Counted from the stretch's first letter, positions 16,005-26,590 are shown. The stretch is DNA of 64,000 bases from Collimonas arenae (GCF_001584165.1 NZ_CP013233.1:310001-374000), one strand, 5' to 3'. Program-made: numbers and translations. Notes: generated from the letters alone by a model not told the origin.

Positions 16005-16625
16005 ATGGAACTCAAGCTCCTGAATGACCAAGGTCAAGCTGCTTCGAACGTTGCTGCGCCGGATACCATTTTCGGTCGCGATTACAACGAAGCCCTGATT
16101 CACCAGGTCGTAGTTGCTTACCAGGCTAACGCTCGCAGCGGTAACCGTAAGCAAAAAGACCGTGAAGAAGTTCATCACACGACTAAAAAGCCATGGCGCC
16201 AAAAGGGTACTGGCCGCGCTCGTGCTGGTATGTCGTCCTCGCCTCTGTGGCGCGGCGGCGGTCGGATTTTCCCGAACTCGCCAGATGAGAACTTCTCGCA
16301 CAAAGTAAACAAGAAGATGTATCGCGCAGGCCTCTGCTCGATTCTGTCGCAGTTGGCACGCGAAGGTCGTTTGTCTGTCGTCGAGAATTTCTCGGTCGAA
16401 GCACCAAAGACCAAGTTGCTGTCACAAAAGCTGAAGACCATGGGTCTGGATTCCGTGTTGGTGATTACCGACAATCTGGAAGAAAACCTGTTGTTGGCGT
16501 CGCGTAACTTGCCAGGTTTCCTGGTATGTGAGCCACGTCACGCTGATCCAGTATCGCTTGTGTTCTACAAGAAGATCCTGATCACCAAGCAGGCTTTGGC
16601 GAAGATTGAGGAGATGCTGGCATGA
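16005..16625 (+). CDS. rplD: 50S ribosomal protein L4
   Basis: L4 is an early 23S-binding protein lining the exit tunnel; in E. coli it also represses the S10 operon. The 206-residue product has the tunnel-loop segment [14 protein letters not shown] followed by [12 protein letters not shown], both family hallmarks. Its end overlaps the rplW start by 4 bases (ATGA), indicating translational coupling. Confidence 0.98.
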   Translation: MELKLLNDQGQAASNVAAPDTIFGRDYNEALIHQVVVAYQANARSGNRKQKDREEVHHTTKKPWRQKGTGRARAGMSSSPLWRGGGRIFPNSPDENFSHKVNKKMYRAGLCSILSQLAREGRLSVVENFSVEAPKTKLLSQKLKTMGLDSVLVITDNLEENLLLASRNLPGFLVCEPRHADPVSLVFYKKILITKQALAKIEEMLA

Positions 16626-16936
16626 ACGCAATTAAACATAGCGAAGAACGCTTGATGAAAGTGTTGCTGGCACCGGTGATTTCCGAAAAGGCAACGTTGG
16701 TTGCGGAGAAGAACGAGCAAGTCGTTTTCCGTATCGCACCAGACGCTACCAAGCTGGAAGTCAAGGCTGCTGTCGAGCTGCTCTTCAAAGTTCAGGTTGA
16801 ATCGGTGCAAGTTGCCAATCGCCAGGGTAAGCAAAAGCGTAGCGGCAAGACCATGGGTCGCCGCAACCATACCCGCCGCGCATTCGTATGCTTGAAGCCG
16901 GGTCAAGAGATCAACTTCACCGAGGAGGCTAAATAA
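16622..16936 (+). CDS. rplW: 50S ribosomal protein L23
   Basis: L23 lies at the tunnel exit and docks trigger factor and the signal recognition particle. The product is 104 residues with [19 protein letters not shown] at the N-terminus and the basic loop [15 protein letters not shown]. It overlaps rplD at its start and shares one base with the rplB start. The second ATG (MKVLLAP) is an alternative start 33 bases in. Confidence 0.97.
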   Translation: MNAIKHSEERLMKVLLAPVISEKATLVAEKNEQVVFRIAPDATKLEVKAAVELLFKVQVESVQVANRQGKQKRSGKTMGRRNHTRRAFVCLKPGQEINFTEEAK

Positions 16937-17763
16937 TGGCACTCGTTAAAGTTAAACCAACCTCGCCGGGCCGCCGTGGCATGGTCAAGGTCGTTAATCC
17001 CGACCTGTACAAAGGCCGTCCATTTGCTGCCCTGGTTGAGAAGAAGTCGAAAACAGCTGGTCGTAACAACAACGGTCATATCACTACTCGTCACATCGGC
17101 GGTGGTCATAAGCAACATTACCGTCTGATCGACTTCAAGCGCACCAAAGATGGTATTCCAGCGAAAGTGGAACGTATCGAATACGATCCAAACCGCACAG
17201 CGAATATCGCTCTGTTGTGCTACGCCGACGGCGAACGTCACTACATCATCGCCACTAAGGGCATGGCTGTAGGTGACCAGGTAATGAGCGGCTCGGAAGC
17301 GCCGATCAAATCCGGTAACTGCCTGCCAATCCGCAACATTCCGGTTGGTACGATTCTGCATTGCGTCGAAATGCTGCCAGGTAAGGGTGCCCAAATGGCC
17401 CGTACCGCCGGCGCCGGCGTTGTGTTGATGGCTCGTGAAGGTACTTACGCTCAAATTCGTTTGCGCTCCGGTGAAGTTCGCCGCGTGCACATCGAATGCC
17501 GCGCTACCGTAGGTGAAGTCGGCAATGCCGAACACAGCCTGCGCAAGATCGGTAAAGCGGGTGCGATGCGTTGGCGTGGTGTTCGTCCTACCGTTCGCGG
17601 TGTGGTCATGAACCCGGTTGACCATCCTCACGGTGGTGGTGAAGGCAAGACCGCAGCTGGTCGTCATCCAGTTTCGCCATGGGGTCAACAGACTAAGGGT
17701 AAGAAGACACGCAGCAACAAGCGTACTACTTCCATGATCGTCTCGCGCCGCGGCAAGAAATAA
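16936..17763 (+). CDS. rplB: 50S ribosomal protein L2
   Basis: L2 binds 23S domain IV and is needed for subunit association and peptidyl transferase activity. The 275-residue product contains [22 protein letters not shown] and, near the C-terminus, [14 protein letters not shown], which holds the essential conserved His. The end is rich in Lys and Arg ([20 protein letters not shown]). It starts on the last base of the rplW stop codon. Confidence 0.98.
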   Translation: MALVKVKPTSPGRRGMVKVVNPDLYKGRPFAALVEKKSKTAGRNNNGHITTRHIGGGHKQHYRLIDFKRTKDGIPAKVERIEYDPNRTANIALLCYADGERHYIIATKGMAVGDQVMSGSEAPIKSGNCLPIRNIPVGTILHCVEMLPGKGAQMARTAGAGVVLMAREGTYAQIRLRSGEVRRVHIECRATVGEVGNAEHSLRKIGKAGAMRWRGVRPTVRGVVMNPVDHPHGGGEGKTAAGRHPVSPWGQQTKGKKTRSNKRTTSMIVSRRGKK

Positions 17764-17773
17764 GGGATAAAAC

Positions 17774-18049
17774 ATGACACGTTCATTGAAAAAAGGGCCG
17801 TTCTGCGACGCCCACCTGGTGAAAAAAGTCGAAACCGCGCAAGCAGTTAAAGACAAAAAGCCAATCAAGACTTGGTCCCGTCGCTCGACCATCATGCCGG
17901 ATTTTATCGGTCTGACGATTGCTGTGCATAACGGCAAGCAACACGTCCCGGTATATGTGTCCGAGAACATGGTTGGTCACAAGCTCGGCGAATTCGCGCT
18001 GACCCGTACGTTCAAGGGTCATGCTGCTGATAAGAAGGCTAAGAAATAA
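17774..18049 (+). CDS. rpsS: 30S ribosomal protein S19
   Basis: S19 sits in the 30S head next to S13 and contacts the A-site finger. The 91-residue product starts [18 protein letters not shown] and has the family core [20 protein letters not shown] and [15 protein letters not shown]. The gene lies 10 bases after rplB, with GGGATAAAAC before the ATG. Confidence 0.98.
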   Translation: MTRSLKKGPFCDAHLVKKVETAQAVKDKKPIKTWSRRSTIMPDFIGLTIAVHNGKQHVPVYVSENMVGHKLGEFALTRTFKGHAADKKAKK

Positions 18050-18055
18050 GGTCCG

Positions 18056-18388
18056 ATGATGGAAACTAAAGCTACCCTCCGCGGCGTGCGCCTGTCGGCC
18101 CAAAAGGGCCGTCTGGTCGCCGACCTGATTCGCGGCAAAAAAATTGATCACGCGCTTAACATCCTGACTTTCAGCCCAAAGAAAGGTGCAGCTATCATCA
18201 AGCGTGTTCTGGAATCCGCAATTGCGAATGCCGAACACAATGACGGTGCTGACATCGACGAGCTGAAGGTCACGACGATTTACGTGGAAAAAGGTTCGGT
18301 CCTCAAGCGCTTCACAGCGCGTGCAAAAGGCCGTGGCGATCGTATCTCGAAGCAATCCTGTCACATTTACGTGACTGTCGGAAACTAA
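18056..18388 (+). CDS. rplV: 50S ribosomal protein L22
   Basis: L22 lines the exit tunnel with a long hairpin, where changes can give macrolide resistance. The product is 110 residues (109 if the second ATG at 18059 is used). [17 protein letters not shown] and the tunnel-hairpin region [21 protein letters not shown] are recognisable and of normal length. AAGGTCCG precedes the start. Confidence 0.98.
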   Translation: MMETKATLRGVRLSAQKGRLVADLIRGKKIDHALNILTFSPKKGAAIIKRVLESAIANAEHNDGADIDELKVTTIYVEKGSVLKRFTARAKGRGDRISKQSCHIYVTVGN

Positions 18389-18397
18389 GGAGTCACG

Positions 18398-19234
18398 ATG
18401 GGACAGAAGATTCATCCAACCGGTTTTCGCCTTGCGGTTACACGTAACTGGGGATCCCGCTGGTATGCAGGCAATAGCAATTTTGCCCAAATGCTTAGCG
18501 AAGATCTGAAAGTTCGTGCTTTTCTCAAGAAAAAACTGAAGAACGCATCGGTCGGCCGCGTTGTTATCGAGCGTCCTGCAAAGAACGCACGTATCACGAT
18601 TTACAGCTCGCGTCCTGGTGTTGTTATTGGTAAAAAAGGCGAAGACATCGAAGTTCTGAAGTCGTCGTTGACCAAGCTGATGGGTGTGCCGGTTCACGTT
18701 AATATCGAAGAAATTCGTAAACCTGAAATCGACGCACAACTGATCGCTGACTCGATCGCGCAACAGCTCGAAAAACGTATTATGTTCCGCCGCGCGATGA
18801 AACGTGCGATGCAGAACGCAATGCGTCTGGGCGCGCAAGGGATCAAGATCATGTCGTCCGGCCGTCTGAATGGTATCGAAATCGCACGTACCGAATGGTA
18901 CCGCGAAGGTCGTGTGCCACTTCACACACTGCGTGCTGACATCGACTACGGTTTCGGCGAAGCTGAAACCACGTACGGTATCATCGGCATCAAGGTCTGG
19001 GTCTACAAGGGTGATCGTTTGGCTAACGGCGAAGCGCCGGTAATCGACGTACCTAACGACGACGACAAGAAGCGCCGTGGTCCACGTCGTGACGATGGCA
19101 AGCCAGCTGGTCGTCCACGTGCTAAAACTACAACGGCAGGTCCAGGTGCGCCAGCTGCGCGTCCGGCCCGTGCCAAGAAGCCGGATGGCGCTGCTGAAGG
19201 TGCTGCTGCACCGGCTGAGAAAGCAGGAGAATAA
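18398..19234 (+). CDS. rpsC: 30S ribosomal protein S3, with extended C-terminus
   Basis: S3 forms part of the mRNA entry channel and its helicase activity. [18 protein letters not shown] at the start and the KH-domain GXXG loop in [15 protein letters not shown] are clear; IKVWVYKGD marks the end of the conserved part near residue 210. The 278-residue length exceeds the 233 of E. coli because of a tail of about 65 residues rich in Lys, Arg, Pro and Ala ([21 protein letters not shown]). The tail keeps one frame and codon style, so it looks genuine. Confidence 0.97.
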   Translation: MGQKIHPTGFRLAVTRNWGSRWYAGNSNFAQMLSEDLKVRAFLKKKLKNASVGRVVIERPAKNARITIYSSRPGVVIGKKGEDIEVLKSSLTKLMGVPVHVNIEEIRKPEIDAQLIADSIAQQLEKRIMFRRAMKRAMQNAMRLGAQGIKIMSSGRLNGIEIARTEWYREGRVPLHTLRADIDYGFGEAETTYGIIGIKVWVYKGDRLANGEAPVIDVPNDDDKKRRGPRRDDGKPAGRPRAKTTTAGPGAPAARPARAKKPDGAAEGAAAPAEKAGE

Positions 19235-19236
19235 TC

Positions 19237-19656
19237 ATGCTGCAACCAGCACGCAGAAAATATCGTAAAGAGCAAAAAGGCCGCAACAAAGGCATTTCGC
19301 ATTCGCGCGGTACCGCCGTGTCGTTTGGCGAATTTGGCTTGAAAGCGGTTGGCCGCGGTCGTATCACCGCGCGTCAGATCGAAGCAGCTCGTCGCGCAAT
19401 GACCCGTCATATCAAGCGGGGTGGTCGTATCTGGATTCGTATTTTCCCGGATAAGCCAATTTCGCAAAAGCCTGCTGAAGTCCGTATGGGTAACGGTAAG
19501 GGTAACCCCGAGTACTACGTGGCTGAAATCCAGCCAGGTAAAATGCTGTACGAGATGGATGGCGTCGACGAAGCTCTGGCGCGTGAGGCATTCCGTTTGG
19601 CTGCAGCTAAACTGCCACTCTTGACCACGTTCGTCGTGCGTCAAGTCGGCCAATAA
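19237..19656 (+). CDS. rplP: 50S ribosomal protein L16
   Basis: L16 organises the A-site tRNA region of the large subunit. The 139-residue product begins [17 protein letters not shown] and contains [21 protein letters not shown] plus [19 protein letters not shown], which carries the Arg hydroxylated by YcfD-type oxygenases in some bacteria. It begins 2 bases after the rpsC stop. Confidence 0.98.
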   Translation: MLQPARRKYRKEQKGRNKGISHSRGTAVSFGEFGLKAVGRGRITARQIEAARRAMTRHIKRGGRIWIRIFPDKPISQKPAEVRMGNGKGNPEYYVAEIQPGKMLYEMDGVDEALAREAFRLAAAKLPLLTTFVVRQVGQ

Positions 19657-19668
19657 TTGGAGTGAAAC

Positions 19669-19860
19669 ATGAAAGCATCTGAACTCCGCGACAAAGATCA
19701 AGCGGCCTTGACGAAAGAGCTGAACGAGTTGTTGAAGGCGCAATTCAGCCTTCGTATGCAAATCGCTACTCAGCAATTGAGCAATACGTCGCAATTGAAG
19801 AAAGTTCGTCGCGATATAGCACGGGTCAAGACCGTCATCAATTCGAAGGGCGCCCTGTAA
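19669..19860 (+). CDS. rpmC: 50S ribosomal protein L29
   Basis: Small helical protein near the tunnel exit, next to L23. The 63-residue product has the family segment [20 protein letters not shown] and the basic end [14 protein letters not shown]. The ATG follows TTGGAGTGAAAC, and its stop shares one base with the rpsQ start. Confidence 0.97.
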   Translation: MKASELRDKDQAALTKELNELLKAQFSLRMQIATQQLSNTSQLKKVRRDIARVKTVINSKGAL

Positions 19861-20132
19861 TGAACGATCAAGTGAAACAAGCGCTCAAGCGCACGCTGGT
19901 TGGTAAAGTTGTGTCCGATAAAATGGACAAGACTGTTACCGTCCTGATCGAACGCCACGTCAAGCATCCTCTGTATGGCAAAATCATTGTGCGTACTAAC
20001 AAGTACCATGCACATGACGAAACCAACCAGGCCAAGGAAGGCGACGTTGTCGAGATCCAAGAAGGACGTCCAATCTCCAAGACTAAAGCTTGGAGCGTGA
20101 CACGTGTGGTACAAGTGGCACAAGTCCTGTAA
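19860..20132 (+). CDS. rpsQ: 30S ribosomal protein S17
   Basis: Primary 16S rRNA binder of the 30S body with an OB fold. The 90-residue product has [40 protein letters not shown] and [17 protein letters not shown], all family signatures. It overlaps rpmC by one base. A stable hairpin follows and then a 216-base gap before rplN. Confidence 0.98.
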   Translation: MNDQVKQALKRTLVGKVVSDKMDKTVTVLIERHVKHPLYGKIIVRTNKYHAHDETNQAKEGDVVEIQEGRPISKTKAWSVTRVVQVAQVL

Positions 20133-20145
20133 GTAATTGTTGCGA

Positions 20146-20175
20146 GCCAAGCATTTTGATGTAATAATGCTTGGC
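20146..20175 (+). terminator. Hairpin in the rpsQ-rplN gap, possible attenuator
   Basis: GCCAAGCATT and AATGCTTGGC form a perfect 10-base-pair stem with a 10-base loop, 13 bases after rpsQ. No T run follows. A weak promoter-like pair overlaps it (TTGTTG at 20137, 17 bases, TGTAAT at 20160), so it might instead mark restart of transcription for the spc operon. Confidence 0.5.
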
Positions 20176-20348
20176 TTCGCTCCTGTTGGCTTCCAATGAG
20201 AGCGAAATAAACACCCTGCAGTATCTAGCAAGAAGTTTTGGAAGTCGTCCACCTAAGCAGTGCGCTCAGCAGAGTTGTTCTGACAGGACCAAGACTGACC
20301 GTAAATCCGCATCGTGCGGCAGCGAGTTAAGTTGGGAAAGAAAATATT

Positions 20349-20717
20349 ATGATTCAAACGGAAAGCCGGCTCGAAGTAGCCGACAACACTGGTGCACGCG
20401 AAGTGATGTGTATCAAAGTTCTGGGTGGTTCCAAGCGTCGCTATGCCAGCATTGGTGATGTGATCAAGGTTACCGTCAAAGTGGCAGCGCCACGTGGTCG
20501 CGTCAAAAAAGGCGAGATATATAACGCCGTTGTCGTGCGGACCGCTAAAGGTGTTCGCCGTCAAGATGGTTCGTTGGTCAAGTTCGATGGTAATGCAGCG
20601 GTGCTGCTGAACGCGAAGCTTGAGCCAATTGGTACGCGTATTTTTGGACCAGTCACTCGTGAGTTGCGCACAGAGCGCTTCATGAAGATTGTGTCGCTCG
20701 CGCCTGAAGTGCTGTAA
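20349..20717 (+). CDS. rplN: 50S ribosomal protein L14
   Basis: L14 contacts 16S rRNA at an intersubunit bridge. The 122-residue product starts [19 protein letters not shown] and ends in the signature [23 protein letters not shown]. It is the first gene of the spc operon and is set apart from rpsQ by a 216-base spacer with a hairpin. GGGAAAGAAAATATT precedes the ATG. Confidence 0.98.
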   Translation: MIQTESRLEVADNTGAREVMCIKVLGGSKRRYASIGDVIKVTVKVAAPRGRVKKGEIYNAVVVRTAKGVRRQDGSLVKFDGNAAVLLNAKLEPIGTRIFGPVTRELRTERFMKIVSLAPEVL

Positions 20718-20726
20718 GGAGTCGAG

Positions 20727-21041
20727 ATGGATAAGATTCGGAAAAGCGACGAAGTAATCGTCCTGACTGGTAAAGATAAGGGCAAGCGCGGTGTTGTTAA
20801 GCAACGCGTTGATGCCGAGCACGTCATCGTTGAGGGTGTCAATGTTGCTAAAAAAGCGACTAAGCCGAACCCGATGACTGGTGTAACTGGTGGCATCATT
20901 GACAAGTTGATGCCAATTCACGTGTCAAATGTTGCGTTGTTCAACGCTGCAACTGGCAAGGCAGATCGCGTTGGCTTTAAAGATGTGGACGGCAAGAAAG
21001 TCCGCGTTTTCAAGTCCAGTGGCGAAGTTGTTAAGGTTTAA
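20727..21041 (+). CDS. rplX: 50S ribosomal protein L24
   Basis: Assembly-initiating 50S protein with a KOW motif. The 104-residue product has [18 protein letters not shown] (KOW) and [18 protein letters not shown]. It follows rplN by 9 bases with GGAGTCGAG before the ATG. Confidence 0.97.
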   Translation: MDKIRKSDEVIVLTGKDKGKRGVVKQRVDAEHVIVEGVNVAKKATKPNPMTGVTGGIIDKLMPIHVSNVALFNAATGKADRVGFKDVDGKKVRVFKSSGEVVKV

Positions 21042-21047
21042 GAGATC

Positions 21048-21587
21048 ATGGCCCGTCTCCAAGAATTCTATAAAGAAAAGGTCGTTACCGATTTGACAGC
21101 GAAATACGCTTACAAGTCAGTAATGGAAGTGCCGCGCATCCTGAAGATCACCCTGAACATGGGTCTGTCGGAAGCGATTGCGGACAAGAAAATCATCGAG
21201 CACGCTGTTGGCGATCTGACCAAGATTGCAGGTCAGAAGCCAGTTGTGACCAAGGCGCGTAAGGCTATTGCGGGTTTCAAGATCCGTGAAGGCTACCCGA
21301 TTGGTTGCATGGTTACACTGCGTGGCGCTCACATGTATGAGTTTCTGGATCGCCTGATCACTGTCGCGCTGCCGCGCGTTCGTGACTTCCGTGGTGTGTC
21401 CGGTCGTGCATTTGACGGCCGTGGTAACTACAACATCGGTGTGAAAGAGCAGATCATTTTCCCCGAAATTGAGTACGACAAGATTGACGCGTTGCGTGGT
21501 ATGAATATCAGCATCACGACAACTGCTAAGACCGACGAAGAAGCAAAATCGCTTCTCGCCGCATTTAAATTTCCGTTCAGAAACTGA
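21048..21587 (+). CDS. rplE: 50S ribosomal protein L5
   Basis: L5 binds 5S rRNA and contacts P-site tRNA. The 179-residue product has [39 protein letters not shown] and [15 protein letters not shown], which are family hallmarks. It is placed as expected between rplX and rpsN. Confidence 0.98.
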   Translation: MARLQEFYKEKVVTDLTAKYAYKSVMEVPRILKITLNMGLSEAIADKKIIEHAVGDLTKIAGQKPVVTKARKAIAGFKIREGYPIGCMVTLRGAHMYEFLDRLITVALPRVRDFRGVSGRAFDGRGNYNIGVKEQIIFPEIEYDKIDALRGMNISITTTAKTDEEAKSLLAAFKFPFRN

Positions 21588-21594
21588 GGTTGCC

Positions 21595-21900
21595 ATGGCA
21601 AAACTGGCACTGATTAACCGTGAACAAAAGCGCGCTGACCTGGTAAAGAAATACGCCGGCAAGCGTGCCGAGTTAAAGGCAATCATTGATGACCAATCGA
21701 AGTCGGAAGAAGAGCGCTACGAAGCTCGCTTGAAACTGCAAGCGCTGCCACGTAACTCGGCTCCGACCCGTCAACGTAATCGTTGCTCCCTGACTGGTCG
21801 TCCACGTGGCACTTTCCGCAAGTTCGGTCTGGGCCGTATTAAGCTCCGTGAAATCGCCATGCGTGGCGAAATTCCGGGTATGACTAAAGCAAGCTGGTAA
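21595..21900 (+). CDS. rpsN: 30S ribosomal protein S14 (long, zinc-free form)
   Basis: S14 completes the 30S head. The 101-residue product is the long form without the CXXC zinc ribbon: only one Cys is present ([12 protein letters not shown]). The signature [19 protein letters not shown] and the end GMTKASW are typical. It does not depend on zinc, in contrast to rpmJ in this window, which keeps its zinc ligands. Confidence 0.98.
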   Translation: MAKLALINREQKRADLVKKYAGKRAELKAIIDDQSKSEEERYEARLKLQALPRNSAPTRQRNRCSLTGRPRGTFRKFGLGRIKLREIAMRGEIPGMTKASW

Positions 21901-21914
21901 TAGGAGAATATGCA

Positions 21915-22310
21915 ATGAGTATGAGCGATCCTATCGCCGATATGCTGACCCGTATCCGCAATGCGCAAGTAGTTCACAAGACAACCGTGGCAATGCCATC
22001 GTCGAAGGTCAAGATTGCGATTGCCAACGTCCTCAAGGACGAGGGTTACATTGAAGATTTCGCTGTCACTGAAGAAGGCGGCAAAGCGGAACTCAAAATC
22101 GGTTTGAAGTATTACGCCGGCCGTCCTGTTATCGAGCGCCTTGATCGCGTATCCCGTCCAGGGCTGCGTATCTATAAGGGCAAAGATGACATTCCTAACG
22201 TGATGAACGGCTTGGGTGTGGCAATTATTTCGACACCTGCTGGTGTCATGACGGACCGCAAAGCGCGCGCAACCGGTGTCGGTGGCGAAGTTATTTGCTA
22301 CGTCGCCTAA
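21915..22310 (+). CDS. rpsH: 30S ribosomal protein S8
   Basis: S8 organises the 16S central domain; in E. coli it represses translation of the spc operon. The 131-residue product starts [18 protein letters not shown] and ends [11 protein letters not shown] after the motif [26 protein letters not shown] precedes the ATG. Confidence 0.98.
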   Translation: MSMSDPIADMLTRIRNAQVVHKTTVAMPSSKVKIAIANVLKDEGYIEDFAVTEEGGKAELKIGLKYYAGRPVIERLDRVSRPGLRIYKGKDDIPNVMNGLGVAIISTPAGVMTDRKARATGVGGEVICYVA

Positions 22311-22320
22311 GGAGTGCAAT

Positions 22321-22854
22321 ATGTCTCGTGTAGGTAAAATGCCGATTGCACTGCCAACTGGCGCGGAAGCGACCATTACAGCAGCGCAGATCACAGTTAA
22401 GGGCCCATTGGGCTCGCTTTCCCAGGCTTTGAATGGTCTGGTGAAAATCGAAAACAACAACGGTACGCTGAATTTCAGCGCCGCTGATGACAGCCGTGAA
22501 GCTAATGCGATGTCAGGCACCCTGCGTGCTCTGGTCAACAACATGGTCAATGGCGTAACCAAGGGCTTTGAAAAGAAGTTGAACCTGGTTGGCGTTGGTT
22601 TTCGTGCTCAAGCACAAGGTGACAAGTTGAATCTGTCGCTCGGTTTCTCGCATCCTGTTGTACACCAAATGCCAGAAGGCGTTACCGTGGCAACACCGAC
22701 GCAAACCGAAATCCTGATCAAGGGTATCGACAAGCAACGTGTTGGTCAGGTTGCTGCAGAAGTTCGTGCTTACCGCGAACCTGAGCCTTATAAGGGCAAG
22801 GGCGTTCGTTACTCGGACGAAGTGGTAATCCTTAAAGAAACCAAGAAGAAGTAA
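22321..22854 (+). CDS. rplF: 50S ribosomal protein L6
   Basis: L6 lies near the factor-binding site and the L7/L12 stalk base. The product is 177 residues from the ATG at 22321 ([17 protein letters not shown]), preceded by AAGGAGTGCAAT. The duplicated fold and the C-terminal signature [13 protein letters not shown] are clear. An upstream in-frame extension into rpsH is not supported. Confidence 0.98.
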   Translation: MSRVGKMPIALPTGAEATITAAQITVKGPLGSLSQALNGLVKIENNNGTLNFSAADDSREANAMSGTLRALVNNMVNGVTKGFEKKLNLVGVGFRAQAQGDKLNLSLGFSHPVVHQMPEGVTVATPTQTEILIKGIDKQRVGQVAAEVRAYREPEPYKGKGVRYSDEVVILKETKKK

Positions 22855-22866
22855 TAGGGGTTGACG

Positions 22867-23229
22867 ATGGATAAGAAACAATCACGTCTGCGCCGTTCAC
22901 GCCAAACGCGTGCCAAGATCGCAGAGTTAAAGGTGAACCGCCTGGCAGTGCATCGTACCAACTTGCACATTTACGCTAGCATCATCGGCCCTGACGCTAA
23001 AGTGCTGGCTTCGGCCTCCACAGTGGAAGCTGAAGTACGTGCGGAACTGGCCGGCAAGTCCGGTGCAGGCGGCAATACAGCAGCTGCATCTTTGGTTGGC
23101 AAGCGCGTTGCCGAGAAGGCACTGAAAGCAGGAGTTACCGAAGTTGCGTTTGATCGCTCCGGTTTCCGTTACCACGGCCGCGTCAAGGTGCTGGCAGATG
23201 CCGCCCGTGAAGCTGGTCTGAAGTTCTAA
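22867..23229 (+). CDS. rplR: 50S ribosomal protein L18
   Basis: L18 joins L5 in the 5S rRNA complex. From the ATG at 22867 the product is 120 residues: [18 protein letters not shown], then [18 protein letters not shown] and [24 protein letters not shown], which are family signatures. A TTG two codons upstream is possible but the ATG has the better spacing to AGGGG. Confidence 0.97.
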   Translation: MDKKQSRLRRSRQTRAKIAELKVNRLAVHRTNLHIYASIIGPDAKVLASASTVEAEVRAELAGKSGAGGNTAAASLVGKRVAEKALKAGVTEVAFDRSGFRYHGRVKVLADAAREAGLKF

Positions 23230-23241
23230 GGAAGAATCGTC

Positions 23242-23760
23242 ATGGCAAAAATGCAATCGAAAATGCAAAGCGATAAGCCGGATGATGGCATGCGCGAAAA
23301 AATGATCGCGGTCAACCGTGTGACCAAAGTGGTCAAGGGTGGTCGTATCATGGGTTTCGCAGCATTGGCTGTTGTTGGTGATGGCGATGGCCGTATCGGC
23401 ATGGGCAAGGGCAAATCGAAAGAAGTGCCAGTTGCTGTGCAGAAGGCTATGGAAGAAGCCCGTCGCAAGATGATCAAGGTAACGCTCAAGAACGGTACTC
23501 TGCAACATGCTATCTCCGGCAAGCACGGCGCGTCATCGGTTTTGATGCTGCCAGCTAAAGACGGTACTGGTGTTATTGCAGGCGGCCCAATGCGCGCAAT
23601 TTTTGAAGTACTGGGTGTGACGAACGTTGTGGCGAAATCCACTGGTTCGACCAATCCGTACAACATGGTTCGTGCTACGTTGAACGGCTTGTCAAAAATG
23701 AACACTCCATCGGAAATTGCTGCCAAGCGCGGCAAGTCCGTTGAAGAAATTCTGGGCTAA
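23242..23760 (+). CDS. rpsE: 30S ribosomal protein S5
   Basis: S5 works with S4 and S12 in decoding fidelity. The 172-residue product has the double-stranded RNA-binding-like N-domain ([18 protein letters not shown]) and the C-domain signature [20 protein letters not shown]. The loop linked to spectinomycin resistance ([18 protein letters not shown]) looks standard. AAGGAAGAATCGTC precedes the ATG. Confidence 0.98.
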   Translation: MAKMQSKMQSDKPDDGMREKMIAVNRVTKVVKGGRIMGFAALAVVGDGDGRIGMGKGKSKEVPVAVQKAMEEARRKMIKVTLKNGTLQHAISGKHGASSVLMLPAKDGTGVIAGGPMRAIFEVLGVTNVVAKSTGSTNPYNMVRATLNGLSKMNTPSEIAAKRGKSVEEILG

Positions 23761-23770
23761 GGTGATCAAC

Positions 23771-23950
23771 ATGACAAAGACTGTAAAAGTACAATTGGTC
23801 AAGGGTTTGATCGGCACGCGCGAAACTCATCGCGCGACAGTTCGCGGCTTGGGTCTGCGTCGGGTCAATTCGGTTTCCGAATTGCAAGACACGCCAGCAG
23901 TGCGCGGCATGATCAATAAAGTGTCATATCTTGTGAAAGTGGTTTCGTAA
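23771..23950 (+). CDS. rpmD: 50S ribosomal protein L30
   Basis: Small 50S protein absent from some bacterial groups. The 59-residue product ([20 protein letters not shown]) has [22 protein letters not shown], the family core. The ATG at 23771 follows AAGGTGATCAAC directly after rpsE. Confidence 0.96.
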   Translation: MTKTVKVQLVKGLIGTRETHRATVRGLGLRRVNSVSELQDTPAVRGMINKVSYLVKVVS

Positions 23951-23976
23951 GCTAACGCTTGCGAACGGAGCAAATT

Positions 23977-24408
23977 ATGGAATTGAATACTATTCAACCT
24001 GCAGATGGCGCCAAGCACTACAAGCGTCGCGTTGGTCGTGGTATCGGCTCGGGCCTGGGTAAGACATCTGGCCGCGGTCACAAGGGTCAAAAATCGCGTT
24101 CGGGCGGTTTCCACAAAGTCGGCTTCGAAGGCGGTCAGATGCCTTTGCAACGTCGTTTGCCAAAGCGCGGCTTCAAGTCGATGGCAACGCCGTACAAGGC
24201 TGAAGTGCGTTTGTCGGACCTGGAAAACCTGCCGGTAACTGAAGTGGATATCCTGGTTCTGAAGCAAGCTGGCGTGATCGGTGAGCTGGCACGTGTTGTA
24301 CGCGTGATCCTGTCGGGCGAAGTCACTAAAAAAGTAACGCTCAAGGGCTTGATCGCTACCAAAGGTGCAAAAGCTGCGATTGAAGCAGCTGGCGGATCGG
24401 TTGCTTGA
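23977..24408 (+). CDS. rplO: 50S ribosomal protein L15
   Basis: Late-assembly 50S protein. From the ATG at 23977 the product is 143 residues: [18 protein letters not shown], the glycine-rich [22 protein letters not shown] pattern, and [31 protein letters not shown] precedes the start. Followed by secY. Confidence 0.97.
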   Translation: MELNTIQPADGAKHYKRRVGRGIGSGLGKTSGRGHKGQKSRSGGFHKVGFEGGQMPLQRRLPKRGFKSMATPYKAEVRLSDLENLPVTEVDILVLKQAGVIGELARVVRVILSGEVTKKVTLKGLIATKGAKAAIEAAGGSVA

Positions 24409-24442
24409 TTTGTCGTTCTAACTCGTAGCAATGGAGCAATAA

Positions 24443-25772
24443 GTGGCGACTTCTCCCCAACTTGCAAAGAGTGCTGCGAGCGGCTTCCCTTGGGCCGTCT
24501 GTGGTTCTTGCTTGCTGCATTGGTTGTATATCGTATTGGTGCGCATATTCCGGTACCTGGAATTGACCCATCGCAATTGGCGCAATTGTTCAAGCAGCAC
24601 CAGGGCGGTATTCTGGGTATGTTCAATATGTTCTCCGGTGGCGCGTTGTCACGCTTTACCGTGTTTGCGCTGGGATCATGCCGTATATTTCGGCTTCGAT
24701 CGTGATGCAGTTGATGTCGATTGTGTCGCCTCAGCTGGAAGCGTTGAAGAAGGAAGGCGAATCCGGTCGTCGCAAGATTACTCAGTACACCCGTTACGGT
24801 ACGCTGTTGTTGGCTACCTTTCAGGCTCTGGGTATCGCTGTTGCACTGGAATCACAACCTGGCCTGGTGTTGGATGCCGGCTTGGCTTTCCGTTTCACGA
24901 CAGTTGTTACGCTGGTGACCGGAACGATGTTTTTGATGTGGTTGGGCGAGCAAATTACAGAGCGTGGTCTCGGTAATGGCATCTCGATCATCATCTTTGC
25001 AGGTATTGCAGCTGGTTTGCCAAATGCTATCGGTGGTTTGTTCGGACAAGTCAGTACTGGTTCGATGAGTGCTCCTTCGGCAATCCTGATTTGCGTGATT
25101 GCTGCGGCGGTAACCTACCTGGTGGTGTTTATCGAACGTGGTCAGCGCAAGATTCTGGTGAATTATGCCAAGCGCCAGGTGGGTAACAAGATTTATGGCG
25201 GTCAAAGCAGTCATTTGCCGCTGAAGCTGAATATGGCTGGTGTAATTCCTCCAATCTTCGCTTCCTCGATCATCTTGTTTCCTGCGACAATCACGAGTTG
25301 GTTTACTTCCGGTGATTCCACCAATCCGGTAGTGAATTTCCTCAAGGATATGGCGGCTTCATTAGCGCCAGGCGAGCCGATTCATGCACTGCTGTATGCG
25401 ATTGCAATTGTGTTCTTCTGTTTCTTCTACACAGCGTTGGTGTTTAACAGCAAGGAAACTGCTGACAACCTGAAGAAGAGCGGCGCGTTTGTACCGGGGA
25501 TTCGTCCAGGTGAACAAACTGCACGTTATATCGACAAGATCCTGATGCGTTTGACTCTGGTCGGCGCGGTCTATATCACTGTAGTCTGCCTGGTTCCGGA
25601 ATTCTTGATCGCTCGCTGGAAGGTGCCGTTTTACTTTGGTGGTACATCGCTGTTGATTATCGTTGTAGTCACCATGGATTTCATGGCGCAAGTACAGAAT
25701 TACGTGATGTCGCAGCAATATGATTCGCTGCTTCGTAAAGCAAATTTCAAGGGCGGCGTTTCGACGCGTTAA
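24443..25772 (+). CDS. secY: Protein translocase subunit SecY (two one-base deletions)
   Basis: Central channel of the Sec translocon in the inner membrane. It starts with GTG at 24443 ([13 protein letters not shown]) behind ATGGAGCAATAA. Two single-base deletions break the frame. One more G in the run at 24492-24494 gives [21 protein letters not shown], and one base after TGGG at 24672-24674 gives [17 protein letters not shown]. The restored protein has 443 residues, about ten membrane segments, and the C5-loop family motif region near [20 protein letters not shown]. Because secY is essential, the breaks are almost surely not real. Confidence 0.96.
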
Positions 25773-25807
25773 GTTGAAATGAACGACCAGAGGAACCAGT
25801 AGACCGA

Positions 25808-26026
25808 ATGGCAAAAGACGACGTTATCCAGATGCAAGGCGAGATTCTTGAGAATCTCCCCAATGCAACATTTAGAGTCAAGTTGGAAAACGGACATATC
25901 GTCCTCGGTCATATTTCTGGCAAGATGCGTATGAACTATATCCGCATACTCCCAGGAGATAAGGTGACGGTAGAATTGACACCTTATGATTTAAGCCGGG
26001 CACGGATTGTGTTCCGTACCAAGTAA
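25808..26026 (+). CDS. infA: Translation initiation factor IF-1
   Basis: IF-1 blocks the A site during initiation. The 72-residue OB-fold product reads [20 protein letters not shown], then [20 protein letters not shown]. It lies between secY and rpmJ as in many Burkholderiales. The ATG follows AGAGGAACCAGTAGACCGA. Confidence 0.98.
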   Translation: MAKDDVIQMQGEILENLPNATFRVKLENGHIVLGHISGKMRMNYIRILPGDKVTVELTPYDLSRARIVFRTK

Positions 26027-26060
26027 CAGCAATTAGAACCTAGAACGAAAGAGGGCAAAA

Positions 26061-26174
26061 ATGAAAGTGCTCGCATCAGTCAAGCGGATCTGCCGCAACT
26101 GTAAGATCATTAAGCGCAAAGGCGTTGTCCGCGTCATTTGTACAGAACCGCGCCATAAACAGCGCCAAGGTTAA
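26061..26174 (+). CDS. rpmJ: 50S ribosomal protein L36 (zinc-binding form)
   Basis: The smallest ribosomal protein, 37 residues: [20 protein letters not shown], then [15 protein letters not shown]. The CRNC pair, the later Cys and the His make the zinc ribbon, so this is the zinc-containing C+ form. It is preceded by AAAGAGGGCAAAA and lies between infA and rpsM. Confidence 0.97.
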   Translation: MKVLASVKRICRNCKIIKRKGVVRVICTEPRHKQRQG

Positions 26175-26201
26175 TTAACGTTATTGATCGAGGAATAACG
26201 A

Positions 26202-26566
26202 ATGGCACGTATTGCAGGGGTAAACATCCCAACCATCAGCACACCGTTATCGGCTTGACAGCCATCTACGGTGTTGGCCGCCCACGCGCAAAGGAAATTT
26301 GCGAGAGCACGGGTATTTTGACTACGAAGAAGATCAAAGATCTCGACGATAACGAGCTGGAAAAGCTGCGCGACGAAATTGCAAAATTCGTCGTCGAAGG
26401 TGACCTGCGTCGTGAACTGTCGATGAACATCAAGCGTTTGATGGATCTGGGTTGCTACCGTGGTATGCGTCATCGCAAAGGCTTGCCTTGCCGTGGTCAA
26501 CGTACTCGTACTAATGCTCGTACCCGCAAGGGCCCGCGCAAAGCCGCTCAATCGCTGAAGAAATAA
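26202..26566 (+). CDS. rpsM: 30S ribosomal protein S13 (one-base deletion near the start)
   Basis: S13 lies in the 30S head and contacts P-site tRNA and 50S bridges. The ATG at 26202 ([10 protein letters not shown]) follows GAGGAATAACGA. One A is missing at about 26231: restoring it gives [21 protein letters not shown] in one frame and a 121-residue protein. The later signature [22 protein letters not shown] is normal. Without the correction the frame stops after about 18 codons, which is not credible for an essential gene. Confidence 0.96.
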
Positions 26567-26572
26567 TTAAGC

Positions 26573-26590
26573 TGCCACGCTTCCGTGGCA
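26573..26590 (+). other. Hairpin between rpsM and rpsK
   Basis: TGCCACG - CTTC - CGTGGCA, seven perfect pairs with a four-base loop, seven bases after the rpsM stop. No T tract follows. It probably affects mRNA processing or stability or causes a pause. Confidence 0.55.

Noticed and set aside
24443..24705. Separate short genes at the start of secY, and similar fragments in dsbD, pilN, pilO, pilP and the third DUF2827 gene
   Set aside because: The fragments are consecutive parts of single known proteins in shifted frames; one added base per break joins them.
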